From NCBI GenBank assembly GCA_028023455.1, contig JAQFVV010012400.1, positions 11,849,748 to 11,913,747 of the forward strand: 64,000 nucleotides of DNA, written 5' to 3'. The position numbers and the translations under genes are program-made. Source of the stretch: Epiperipatus broadwayi. Taxonomy: Eukaryota > Onychophora > Udeonychophora > Euonychophora > Peripatidae. Of this stretch, positions 37,980-50,200 are shown one piece after another. The notes below the pieces were generated by a model that worked only from the letters and a program-made list of their open reading frames with translations, was not told where the DNA came from and did no database searches. Within the stretch, counting starts at the first letter, position 1. The number at the start of each line of letters is the position of its first letter.

Positions 37980-38360
37980 ATGTTTATGGAGTCGAGAGTA
38001 TCCTCCATCCTTATTGTAATGTAATTCCATGATTTGATAGTGCTTGTCCCCAAAAGAGGGTTATTATATTGTATTTTTCAGTGGTGATAATCACATTTAT
38101 AAGCATTGAAAATCCCTTGAGAGAGGATTGTGCTTTTCTGGTGAGTGTTCATGTTCCCAGATGTACTGAAGATGAATACCAGACATCTTTGTTTTGCCTC
38201 GAAGTTAGGTATTTTTGGGAGCCACCCTATTCTTTTCCAGCTCTGAGGAGCTTAATATTTTTATATTCTTTTGCCTATCATTCATGATGACTTAATGCTA
38301 ATTCCACCACAGTAGGTGATGTTGTATTTGTTTTAGATTTGTGATGACAAGATATGCTTG
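37980..38360. other. Less AT-rich tract, unidentified (possible TE relic)
   Basis: GC content rises here relative to the flanks, and short open stretches occur on both strands. The + strand one (38069-38287) includes VHVPRCTEDEYQTSLFCLEV and the - strand one includes SWKRIGWLPKIPNFEAKQR. Neither matches a family I can name. It is probably an old transposable-element fragment. Confidence 0.25.
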
Positions 38361-39899
38361 TTTGAGGAAATGTATTTCTTCAGGTAGTTGTAGCTAATTT
38401 AAGGCTCATAGGTATATCAATGTTTGAATTGTGTTGCTATGATAGTTTTATCGCACACAAGCTAAACAACAATAAGTTATATTTATTTTAAAGTATATTA
38501 AATATGCATATGGTATAAGTGGCAATTCACACATAATAATTTAATATTTCATCCAGACTTTCGCTGCTAGATTTGTAAGTCTGTTATATTATTAATTTTA
38601 TAACATTGAGGGAATAATTTTATGTGGACTAAAGTTATTTTAAAAAAAAGTATAATTGATCTCTGATGAATGATTGTCCCATACACTTAAGTTAGTTTAA
38701 TTTTAATATTAGCTTAATCTGATTTAAACCTATATCTAGCTGTGATATTAGTTATATCCGTGAAACTAGTGATGATATTTTTAAAAAGTATTGTTGAATA
38801 TGCTGACTCCAACTTAGCTTTTGTTAAGTTGAGGAGTATAAAATTAAGCTTAGGGTTTTCAATATAAACATAGTTCTGTGTGTTATTCTGATTAATAGAT
38901 GACACAATAATGTTATTAATTAGTCCAAATAATTATATAAAATCTTAGTGCGGTATTGGCACTGTTTGTATTCCACTATATTTATAAACATTTCTTCTCA
39001 TTATTAATAAATTAAATTATTATTATTTCAAAAGTTTTGTTTGTTTGTTTTGCTTTTATATGAAAATATATTATTGTCTTGGGTTCCAAGTTCACAAAAT
39101 CTTAAAATGTAAAATTATTGAATCTTCAATTCAGAAATTTACAAGTAGATTCTAAGTTAATTAAATACAATTGATACTGTCTTGAAAATTAAAAAAAAAA
39201 GCTATATTAAAGTAAATGATTCTCATATGGAATCACAAATACAAATAATTGCATTATAGCAGATACATACTTAAATACTTAGTTAAAAGCATTTGAGGTC
39301 TTTAGTGGTTATCTATGAGTATGGAAAGGCATTAAAAGTACCCTTGCTCTTTTCTTTGCTCAAGTAATATCTTAGATAATAGGCCATTATTAGTTAAATT
39401 TGAATTGATTCATTAAATTTGTGAATTAATATCTGTTTTGTTTATTATTTTAAGATTGAACATATTATAATTATTTATGGTCAGCTAAGATGTCACTTAT
39501 TTATTACTAATCATAGTAATTCTTTGTTAGGCAACTTAACTTAAACTTTAATTTTATACAAGAGTGTTAGTTTTAAAATCCCTGAGGTTATTTACTCTTG
39601 TTGTTTTAGTGAATATAATTCTATAAGATAATATTTTAAAGCAAAGCATCATAGGTCTTATTCAGAGAGTGTATAATCTATTAGTAGAACTAATCTGGTA
39701 AGCATTGAGGAGTGATTTAGATAATCTTTGGTATGGTTTAGTATTAGATTATTATTATTAATATGCTGTAGTAGTTATAGTTCATCAGTATTGGATTTGA
39801 TCTTTACTTGATTGTACATCTCTGGATCATCATCTCTTTTCTTTAAATTTATTGTAACCCCACTGAGCCGAGTCGTTTAGAGTCTCTAATTTATAGTTC

Positions 39900-40420
39900 A
39901 TTTATATTATATTTCATTTCATTTCAACTTTATTCCATTTCTTTTCATGTCATTTCTTTTATCATCTCATTTCATTTCTCTCTCTCTCTTTTATTCTATT
40001 CTCTATCTCTCTATTTCATTAGGTTACAATTGGCGTCTCTCATTTCATTTCCATCATTTATATTTATCATCATCATTTTTACCTCCATTTCATAATTTTC
40101 TCCCTCTATTCTCTTCCTCTTTTATTTTATTTTCTTCTTATACCTCTCTTTCTATTTTATTAGGTTACAATTGGCGTCTATCATTTCATTTCCATCATTT
40201 ATCTTTATCATCATCATTTTTATCTCCATTTCATAATTTTCTCCCTCTATTCTCTTCCTCTTTTATTTTATTTTCTTCTTATACCTCTCTTTCTATTTTA
40301 TTAGGTTACAATTGGCCGCTCTCATTTCATTTTCATCCTTTATCATTATCTATCCTTTATTCTATTTTCTTCTTATCTCTCTTTCTCCCTCTCTCTCTCC
40401 ATTTCAAAAGGTTACAATAT
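39900..40420. repeat. Polypyrimidine satellite, 141-bp unit, about 3 copies
   Basis: The marker aggttacaattggc(g/c) recurs at about 40020, 40161 and 40302, with a partial copy at 40407; the spacing is 141 bp. The units are almost pure C/T on this strand (tctccctctattctcttcct and similar). Because 141 is divisible by 3, a 164-codon frame stays open, giving a Ser/Phe/Leu-rich low-complexity product. I read that as a by-product, not a gene. Confidence 0.85.
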
Positions 40421-40498
40421 ACATGTTCAGTATTGAGATAAGAAAATAAAGTTTTTGAAAAGGAGAAGGATTTTTAATTTGTTGATCATACTGTATAC

Positions 40499-40580
40499 AT
40501 ATAAGTGTTGAATGTCTTTTAAAAAATTAAACTTTATTTAAATAAAGTTTAATTTTTCTAAAGACATTCAACACTTATAT
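40499..40580. repeat. Near-perfect 82-bp palindrome
   Basis: The left arm, atataagtgttgaatgtctt onward, is the reverse complement of the right arm ending cattcaacacttatat. The arms are 41 bp with no spacer and two mismatches. It abuts the repeat copy at 40411-40505. Confidence 0.9.
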
Positions 40581-40945
40581 TAGATGATGAAATACTCCAA
40601 TATATAAATACGGTACAGGACAACTAAAATACCATCATCACAAACTTTCAGGAAAACACTAAATATGAATATTAAACTGTGTGGGTGTGTTTCTTGATTA
40701 CGATATATTATTTTTAGAACACCTGGATAATTATGTAAAAATAGTTATTAATTTAAATAATTTCACGTAAGTAATAAACATAAATGTACAGTAATATATA
40801 CTGTAATACAAATTTTAAAAAAAAGTACTTCAGTATGGATTTTTTTTTCATTACGATGAAAAACTTCTGCGGAAGAATATAAAAACTTTTAAATTCAAAT
40901 TTAGTTTCACTTTCTCTTTCTTTTTGCTGTTCTGTACTTTTTAAA

Positions 40946-41251
40946 GTGAAAATATGCATTTTTTTTCCTAGTGATATAAAATTTCTTTTTAGAATACTGT
41001 ATTTAGTCATCATTGTCATGAAAAAATCAAGAAAATCTTTGCGCTTGGAAACCAATGTGGATGTTTTACATCGACTGGAACTGACCAATTTTTTTCCCAT
41101 AGACCTCCATTATAAATACGTATTATGTATACGATATTCTTGCTTAACAATGAGTTTTGGAGGACCAATTGCCATCGCTAAGCGGGGTAAAGGTGTATAT
41201 ATATTGTCTATTAGAGACAATAAAAAAATAATATTTTCTTTATGGTTTTAA
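40946..41251 (+). pseudogene. VPS16-like N-terminal fragment (isolated)
   Basis: This is a 101-codon open frame. Its second half reads VDVLHRLELTNFFPIDL, then MSFGGPIAIAKRGKGVYIL, then IIFSLWF and a stop. VPS16, a core subunit of the HOPS/CORVET endosomal tethering complexes, begins with a similar series (..YRK.ELy.mdW.id..., then apyGGPIA..., then a variable stretch and ..s.LW). So the order and spacing of three landmarks agree. The first half (MKICIFFPSDIKFLFRILY) does not resemble anything. No convincing donor follows LW, and no neighbouring VPS16 exons were seen. This could be a retrocopy fragment or chance. Confidence 0.3.
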
Positions 41252-41719
41252 AATGTGTAATGTCTTCACTCTATTTTACAGTTCAAACAGGCATATTATT
41301 TTATAATATATTGATTTAAATTATTAAAGAATATTAATCAATGTCTTATTATTAATTTTGTAAATGAAATTATTATTTATTAAATTCGAGTTAATAATCT
41401 CATTTAAATTAATAATTATATAATATAGTAGCCATAATTTGGAGTCTCATTGCAAACATAAACATATAAAATTTAATTAATAAAATAATACAAATTTTAT
41501 TATTGTACTAGAATTCAATAATTATTAAGATTGAATCTAATATTTTATGAACATCAATTGGCATGATTCAAACATAAAAACTAGTTAATAAATTATTATA
41601 ATAAAATTTTATATAATCATCAAGCTTAAATAATTTTATTCTTCAATACAGTATAAATTTAGTACATAGTGATAAAAGGATTATTTATGAATGAATATCA
41701 TTATAAATTATTAATTAAT

Positions 41720-42260
41720 ACATCTGTTATAATTTTCAGATATATTGTACACAACATTGTCATCCAGTCGGATTGATATTTATTTAGTATATAAATATTA
41801 TTAATAAATTTTAAACTTATTCAGTATAGATATTGCATTATTTTATTAATAGAGCTGAAATAAAATTATTACTTAAAATTTATTCCATTATAGATTTGGT
41901 TTAATCAATTTGTGTAGCTCCATTCATTTTAGCTAGAATATTTACATTATTACAGATTTGGTGCTACATAATTTATACTGCTTCAGATTTTGGCTTTATT
42001 CAATTTGTAGAGCATAAAAGTAAACATTCCCATATGATCAATTTATTCCTCGACAGATTTTAATGTTCATACATGTTGGTATTTTACTATAATAGATAGA
42101 TTAATTAAACTTTCCCTCATTTTGTACTGTTACAGATTTAGCTTGTTCAAAGACTTAGGGTATTAACAAGACAAATTCTCATGTTCTTATTTTTATATCA
42201 TAACAGATTTGGAATCCAAAGTTTAGGCATGTAACAGATTTTTGTTCATTGTTATACTGT
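41720..42260. repeat. Degenerate repeat marked by acagattt
   Basis: The short phrase (t)acagattt(gg) recurs at about 41890, 41953, 41983, 42052, 42134, 42205 and 42232, with loosely similar text between. Spacing is irregular (about 30-80 bp), so this is at best an old tandem repeat. Confidence 0.35.
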
Positions 42261-43989
42261 TACAATATATATATTTTGAAAAAGGCAATTGCTTTTTTAA
42301 ACTATTACTTAAACTTTTTAATGGTAATGGGAAGTAAAAAAAGAAGCAGGATTATATAATTTATCAATTTTTAAATTTAAATGGTTAATACTTAAAGTCT
42401 TATTACCTTATTATTAATTACAACTTTTCAAAGAATTCATTTTATATTTATGTATATCTGAAATACAGTAAAAATACAATGTGGTCTTAATTTATATAAT
42501 GAAAATATCTGAGCACTTCTTTTTGAGAAGTAATGATTGATTTTGATCCAATAAAAGTTATTTCTGCATTATCTCTTGAAAGGTCATGTTTTGTAACAGA
42601 TTCCTCATGCTTTTGATCTACTTATCATTGATAACTAGTTGTCACTATATCAAAGTACTTCTAAATCTTTATAATTTACACATATTCAGGCAAACACAAA
42701 TTTTGTAAAATAAAACAAAAAAATGATATAAAACTTGATAAATATTAAAAATTATTTTAAGATAGTGTTAAAATTTTTGACTTTACTAGTTTTTTTTTTT
42801 TTTTAATGAATTTTTAAAAAAATATTTAAAATTCAAATCTTCGCAGAGATAATTTTGAGTATATAAACTTTTATCAAGATTCCTTGTTGATATGATAGGA
42901 AGATTTGTCATAACTTTATTTATATCAGTGAATATCAATAAAGTTTATTTGTGAATGATATCCAAGAGATAAAAAGTATTAGCATTAAATGGTAGAAATA
43001 AATGATTTTAATTTTTTTTTTCCTACTTTACATTATAAAACAAATGTATTTGTGATCATTAGGCTTTATGAAATTACTTCCTTTTAATAACAAATTGTGA
43101 ATCAGAATTAATGGGTTTGTGATATAAATTTAAATTTCTTCTCATATGAGATTATATTTCTTTTTTTGTTTTTGTTTTTAAAATATTTATTCATATATTT
43201 CCAAATATTTATACTCATACAAGCAATAAAACAACTAGTTGATACAAAAGCTTATTTGCATGTAGAAATGACACTTCTATATTATTTAGTTAATATTCCT
43301 CTACTTTTGTATTCACAGAAGTATTATATCTAATTATTCAAGAGAACTATTTAAACTTTATCATATTATAATTTTACACAGTTTATGAATACTTTTGCCT
43401 TGGAAGGAATTCTGTGTTTTGAAAAAGTTTGAATGAAGATTTGAGTTTTTTGGGATTAATGTGAGACTGACACTGATCCTATGATGGAATTCCATTATGA
43501 TTTCATTTGCTATCCATTACATGTCTTAACAAACAGAAAGGTATATTTTATATTAGGAATATTGACTGATAAAAGTTTTGGATTTAGAAATTGTGATGAC
43601 TATAATTTTTGCTTCAGTTGTTAATTATAATAAATATTTTAATTTTTTATTAAGATGAGCTATTGTTTATAAAAAAATTATATGTAATAATTTGATTAAT
43701 ATACCAGATATATTAATAACTGATCAAATCTTTTAGGTTTATAATACACTCTTCAAACGTTTTTTGTTAAATTGTGAGTTATCTCATTCAGTATAAAAAA
43801 GTTCCAAACAATCTCTTACTATATGCATTTCATAGAAATAACTTCTGTTCACTAAGTAAATAATAACTCTACATTCTTTGTGAGATATAAATGCATTGAT
43901 AAGTTAAATGCCATATATGTGTGCATGTTAAATTAATGATTTTTTATGAATTTATTATGACGTAAGCAAAATAAAATTTGGGATTATTT

Positions 43990-44363
43990 CCATGTAAATA
44001 ACTAAAGATATCTTTAGTAGTGATGTTGCTAGGAAACTCATTTACTATCGTCAGTCTTAAGGCTAAAATGCTTTTTTTAGTATCCAATAATAGAAGTAAA
44101 AGGAGATTCTTTTTTATTTACATGATGTCAAAAGTTGAAAATCTTTTAACTCTTTATACTTATAAAAATAGCAGTCTAGATTTAAATCTATATAACAATT
44201 TGGGGTAGAAGTAAAAAAGGTCCTCCTTTTACTAATAACTAAATTCAAGACAAAAAAGCTATTATTGGATACTAGAGAAAAGTATTTTAGTCTTAAGACT
44301 ATTAATAATAACTGATGATTTCTTAGCAACATCACTATTAAAGTTATATAGTTGTTTACATGG
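43990..44363. mobile_element. Foldback element (374 bp, long inverted arms)
   Basis: The left arm begins ccatgtaaataacta and includes tagtgatgttgctag and tagtatccaataatag. The right arm includes ctattattggatacta, cttagcaacatcacta and ends gtttacatgg. The arms are about 130 bp with some divergence, and a central region of about 100 bp lies between. No transposase; MITE-like. Confidence 0.75.
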
Positions 44364-44605
44364 TGAATCATACTTTACTTTATTTACATATATATATATA
44401 TGATGAATTACTAAAATATTTTTAAGTTTTTAAATAGATTAATAAACTTCTGACAAGTGAACTATAAATGTAAAAGATTTGATTTATTACAAAATATTTC
44501 AAGTTCATTAAGCAATTTCTTATATATATATATATTTTACATTATATTTCTGTTCCATTGGGTGTTTTAATGAAGATATAAATTATTGCCATCCTTTGTG
44601 TAATA

Positions 44606-46539
44606 CATAGGTTCCCCAACTTTTTCAGGCCACCACCCACTTTGCAAGACATAAATTTTGTAAACCCCTCCCCCTCCAGTATAACAGTTTTCCACGTTCA
44701 ATCATATTTTCAACGTAAATAGCAACTAATGATACTATACCGGATGATGCCTACCCCGAATTCATACAATGTACACAAGATATAACATGATGTCAATGTC
44801 ACGCATCGAAATAAGGCATCAACATAAACTCAATATCAATAACAAGAAGAAAAAAAAAATTTAAAGTTATTAAATTTAAATGAGTGAAATCAAACCAAAA
44901 TTGATTATATTTCCTTGATTTCTCCCTATCCAAAACTCTAATACTCTGCTAATTGGTACCACGAAGTTTTAGGTGGTATATCTTTGAAAGGCTGAACCTA
45001 AACCTCACCTTTATATGCCACTTTCGAGAAGAAAAAAACACTTTCAAAAAGGAAATATCACAGCCAACAAAACAAAAAAAAAATACAAACCAGCATGTCA
45101 ATAAATTTTCAATAATCACATACAGAGATTACAAAAATAATAATTTTACGCAAAGTAAGTTTCTCTTTTTTCAAATAGAACAGTATGTTAAAAAGCAAAC
45201 AACAAACAATGTATATATATACGCCTCGGCATGCACTCAAGCATTCCAGAAAATAAATAATAATTTATAGAGAAACAAAAAAAAAAAAAAATACAAATAA
45301 TAAAAAAAAATACAATAAAATTTATAGCAACAAGACATAATGATAATAAATTTAAAAAAAATCATCCGGCTTCCTTTCCATTAACCATCTCCAGACTTAG
45401 TAACTTTTCAGTGCGCTATAAACCATGACAACAAGATGGTGAGGGCTTCCCTTTTTCACAGCAAAACCTAGGCATATAAGGTGTTCATCATCATCAGCTA
45501 GTATATGTGGCTACATGACAACAGCTTAGTAGTCTGGCTGGTGCACTAACATTGGGAGTTTACTTCATTAGCATTTTAATGATAAAATTTAGGCATTTTT
45601 ATATTTCTCAGCTTTTCTAGAAATCTTTATAATAACGACCGCAGCTAACCAAGGGTCAATCACGCAATTCTGGACAGACTGTAATTTGAATCTAGGCTCA
45701 GCTCTGCTTTCTTTCATAAAGTTCTCCACTGCTTCACAACTAGAATATTTCTCTTAGTTCAGCAGACAAAACATAATAGCAAGGAAAACAATAAACTCAG
45801 AAGAGACCCCCCCCCATTACCTGCTGAAAACCTTCTATAGTACATCTATATCAATCAAATTGAGTACCGCTCTTTCACTATTACAGCCGTTATCTCCAAT
45901 TTCTTGGATAATTGATCATAACACAATTGATATAGCTTTTTATCTTTCACTTCTTTCATTTTCCACTCAGACTCTTTTAATTCCTCAAGGAGTTCTGTTT
46001 TCCATATAGTTTCTAATTTTAATACAATGGAAATAGCTTTTTCCATCTTTACAAAAGATTCAAAAAAAAAAAAAAAACGAATTCAAGGATATGACAAATT
46101 TTTAGATTCTCTCAGCTGATATTGGCCTTAAATTACTCTATTTTTTTAACAAAAAATATAATGCACAGGATGCCCACTTCTATCTATTAGTAAAATTTTA
46201 AATTAGCCATACAATAATAACCTGCATTCCTTTTAACTTGTTAATAGATGGAAAAAAACCATCAAAAATGTGCAAAACATTTATAATTACTCTGACTATT
46301 CCCCTTTTCTTTAATATATTTTTGCACATAAACAATTTATAAAATAAACATAAAATCGGCAAAATAATTTAAAAATTAGCCGTTAGAAAGCGAGTTATAG
46401 CTGATGATCAGTGCATCCAGAGAAACGGCTAGATCACCTGAATGCCCCACAAATGCTTCTGAATCCACTATTGCCCTTCCTCCCTTAGAAGTCTTCTCCA
46501 CCCACTGGTGGGCTGTACCATTCACTTTGGGAAACACTG
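44606..46539. mobile_element. Non-autonomous hAT transposon (1.93 kb)
   Basis: The left end is cataggttccccaacttttt. The reverse complement of the right end is cagtgtttcccaaagtgaat. Both fit the hAT form CAg.GgtTCCCaaact. The flanks are gtgtaata (44598-44605) and gtttaatg (46540-46547), matching at 6 of 8 positions, consistent with an old 8-bp target duplication. Inside are A-rich + strand sequence and two short - strand open stretches (for example SEWKMKEVKDKKLYQ, 45855-46046). No recognisable hAT transposase domain remains, so it is either internally replaced or heavily decayed. Confidence 0.7.
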
Positions 46540-47090
46540 GTTTAATGTGAATAGAGAGGCATTGCTTGGTAAAAACCATATATATATATGTGTACAACCA
46601 AATGCTAAACAATGCAAATTCTTAAATTTTAAATTTAACAGATTGTAATCAAAACATAAATAGAAAATCAGCTATCATTTCTGTGTATGTTCAGATGTTT
46701 CAAGCTGTTAATTCACCTAGCAAATGAAGATTGTTTTATTAAAATATATATATAATAAAAGAGGTCAGTCTTGGAAATTTTTTATAATGAATGATAGCTC
46801 ATAATTTAACAAAAAGCTTCTAAGAAATGCACTGTAAATATAAAAATTTGATTGGATATAAATTTTCTGTAAGAAGAATCTGTGATAGCTGTGTTTGAGT
46901 ATTATAGGCATAGGTAGTATATAAATTGTTCAAGTGATCCAAGTTTTAAGTTGTAATGTACTTATTATAATTTGTGTTATTAATGTAATTATTGTTTAAA
47001 TTGCACTAAATTTTATATTTATTGTACATAATTTTGTTTTAAGTATTTCTAACAAAAAAATTAAAATTATTATTTTATAATTATTTATAG

Positions 47091-47209
47091 GTGTGGCAAC
47101 TTTCAAATAATAAATTAACTTTTACTAATTCATACAAAATGAAACTATCTGTGATTTTGGGTATTTTTCACATGTTATTTGGTGTTACTCTCAGTATTTG
47201 GAACCATAC
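47091..47209 (+). CDS. ATP6V0A1: V-ATPase subunit a, exon 6 (fourth membrane helix)
   Basis: Encodes [20 protein letters not shown] and [19 protein letters not shown], plus two bases. The motif W.la.NkL.F.NsyKMK.SvilGi.HM.FG is among the most conserved in the family and forms the fourth membrane helix. The acceptor is ttatttatag ending at 47090. The donor is AC|gtaagt at 47210, left in phase 2. Exon 7 completes a Thr codon and continues YFKRPLNIY, as expected. Confidence 0.95.
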
Positions 47210-50200
47210 GTAAGTATCATTTTGTGAGTGTTTAACAATTTATTAAAACATAAATATTTTTGATTAAGCATTTGTTTTTTGTTTTTTTGACTTGCATTGT
47301 TAGAAATATCAAAAGTGGGCCTTATATAATGCTTAGTATTTGCTATGTCTATGGCATACTCTCCAACTTTAGAAAAAAAAAAATTTCCAGACAGCTGAAG
47401 ATTTTCCCAGCAAGCTCAGGATTCTTTTTTAGTAGACATACAATATCCATCAGTAAATGGAAATTTAGCTATTCTTAGCTGAAAGATAAAGTAAATATCA
47501 TCTCAGGATCTTCATCACTGACAATGAGTTGTGTCATACATTTATATTTATTGAATCCATTGTCTCAGTTTTGCTGCCAAAATTTAATAATTTTTCTTGT
47601 TTAAATATTTAGAAGTATTGCATTTTAAATAGTAATCTATTTTACCAAGATTTTCTGCACAATTTTTTTTTAATTGGACGGGAGGGGGGCTTATACTTGC
47701 ATCTGAGTAAGTAATCAAATAAATAAAAAAAAAACAGTTGTTTTTAAGTTTTCTAAATTTTTTAACATAGTAAATACCATAGGATATTTAGATAAATTCT
47801 TCTCAGCCAAGTACGAGATGATCCATAGTGATGTTTTCAAAAAAATCACCTGCTATGAATTATCTCATAATTTTTTGTATATGTATATAGAGTAAGATCC
47901 AAATGCAAATAAATTTTTAAAATTATTTCTAAAATTCTCTGATATATGTCAATAAATTGAAATGAAAATCTGATTAATGAATTTTTAGATGCTGTTAGAA
48001 TATTAAAATTACTTAGCAATACTTATCTACACATAGATATCACATTATTTTTTGTAAATATGGCAAGTAAATAGAAATGCAGATCTGAATCAACATTTAT
48101 TGAGTCTGCTTTGATTTGTATATAGGCAGTAGATATGTAATTTTTTTGTTTTAATACTTTATTATTATTTTTTGAAATTAAAAAGTGTAAAGTCACAAGA
48201 AAAAAGTATATTTGATAAAAGAAAAGTAGCTAAAGAAAACTTATCAAATTTAAGCACAAAAATAAGGAAATTAGTTAATTTTATAATTTAAAAAAACCTC
48301 AAATTGTAAGAGAATACAAATGATACTGTTTAAAATGAAATAGCTCTTGTTTACTATTATAAATAAATTCTTATAGTTATAATTTTTTTTTTTGTGAGAG
48401 CTACAATAAAAGAACAATATGTGCATTGGTAATGTTATCTTTTGAAAGTAATTTTACATTAAATATTGACTACAGTGATGTTATAATTACTTTTTTCTAC
48501 TGGAGAAAATAAGCATTTGATATTAAAGTTAGTTTGCTGGCCTTTAATAAGATAATGGTTAATATTTTTTCTTGCAAAAAAATGTACTCTTAATTATTTT
48601 TTGATTATCCAGTATATGATTCTATAATGAATGAATGAATGAATGATATCTTGGTATGTTTATGTGATTGTAACTAACATTTTCAATAACTAATCAAAAT
48701 TGCATGTACATTTGATTAAAAAAAAACAACTTGAAATATTGCAGTATAAAGAAAAAATATTTATGATGGTTAAAAAAGCAAATAAAATTTGATAAGCAAT
48801 ATATTTACAGATTAAAACAGTATACAGGAATTAATAAAAAAAAAAAAAAAGTTGTATATGCACATGCATGCAAAGTAGTTTTGATCTTAAAATCTGTGTT
48901 TACATAATGTATATAAGCAAATAAAATTTTTAACAGGCTAATTGAAATATTTGATTAATTTCTCCCCGTTTTTACTTTTGTAATTAGAATTTGTTTACAT
49001 GATTTATAGAAAATTTGTGTATATGCATGTGTATATAAAATATAAGTCAATATAAAGAGATTAAGATATAAATTAGAATTAGGCTCCTTTATATAAATTG
49101 ATTTGTATGATTGTCCATATATTAATAAGTCTAAACTTTTAAATTTGTTGCAATTTACACAATCCTTTTTTTACACCATCAGCCAACCACAGAATCATTG
49201 AATGACAAAAATATATTTCATAATGATTCAAAAAAATTTTGAAATCTTATTTTTTCATCTAGTAGATGGAAGGCAGTAAATATATCTTAGTACATAATTA
49301 GAAATTATCATAGGTCATCAATTACGTCATCTCTTTTAAGCTTTTTAATTTTTATAGTTTAATATTAGTAATTCCATTTTTTGTTTGAATTCAGTTATTA
49401 TTTTAAATCTTCTTTATTGTCAATAAATTTTTCCCATACTTTGTCACAGTTTTTTCTTTTTTAATTTGAATTTTATAGCATTTTCTTGGGTTTTTTTTTA
49501 TAATTTGTACCTTCGATGTATTTCTTGGATATATCGTCTCAGGCATTTTTATTTGTCAATTTTCAGCCACTTTCGTATATAAATTTATCACTTGCAGGCT
49601 TCGGGCCTGTTGTTGATGGTGTCGCAGCGCCATCTGACAGCGGCAGTATGGTCCCTCCATGACTATCTATTTTTTATTCCGTTTGTTTTACCTGATGTCA
49701 ACTGAACTAAATCAATATTACTTTTCACTTCTTCATTTCAGTGCGATATCATGAATAATGTAAACCTTTTTAAATATTTTTTCAGCTTTACCAAAATTTA
49801 TTTTCAAATTAACCTCATAGAGTTAACATATCGGTCTACTATGATCATTTCCTAAGTTTCCAGTCTGGACAAAGTGAACCTTAGAAATAATTATTAATTT
49901 GTAAATAAATATCTAAATATTATTAACTAATATAGTTAAGGTTCATAGTTAATGTGAGTTGGTCAGACATATATCAAAATACAACTGTAAGACAATGCAG
50001 CCTTGATCAATGTTAAGGGAGATGTCATATTTCTATAATCACTGAGATCATGATTTTCCTTTTTGCATCATTAGATTAGCTAAACTTAATTTTTGAATTT
50101 TTAATTACAAATCATCAAAGATTTTTCCAGAAAATAATATTCTCTAAAAATATTGTATGTGAACAATTTAGCTTGAGATCTATAAAAACTTATCTTAAAA

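Larger units (their letters stand above)
30599..47090 (+). other. ATP6V0A1: Largest intron (16.5 kb)
   Basis: Contains a tRNA-like SINE head (31.36 kb), a 41-bp duplication (32.69 kb), an inverted repeat with a hammerhead-like phrase (34.8 kb), an unidentified less AT-rich tract (38.0-38.4 kb), a polypyrimidine satellite (39.9-40.4 kb), a palindrome (40.5 kb), a VPS16-like fragment (41.0 kb), a foldback (44.0 kb) and a hAT element (44.6-46.5 kb). The stretches 31.5-34.3, 35.0-37.9, 38.4-39.8 and 42.3-43.9 kb show only AT-rich non-coding sequence to me. Confidence 0.85.

Noticed and set aside
39947-40441. Longest open frame in the window (164 codons) as a gene
   Set aside because: It is the translation of a 141-bp C/T-rich satellite, low-complexity Ser/Phe/Leu throughout, with no homology or gene signals.
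46376-46612. 78-codon - strand frame as a gene
   Set aside because: It overlaps the right end and target duplication of the hAT element at 44606-46539, so the reading is of a transposon terminus.
47260-47478. 72-codon frame just after exon 6 as an additional exon
   Set aside because: Exon 6 joins exon 7 in phase with continuous V-ATPase homology (NHTYFKRPLNIY); this frame has no family resemblance.
49590-49690. GC-richer island as an exon or RNA gene
   Set aside because: It contains small inverted pieces (ggcttcgggcc) but no open frame with similarity, no splice pattern and no recognisable RNA fold.
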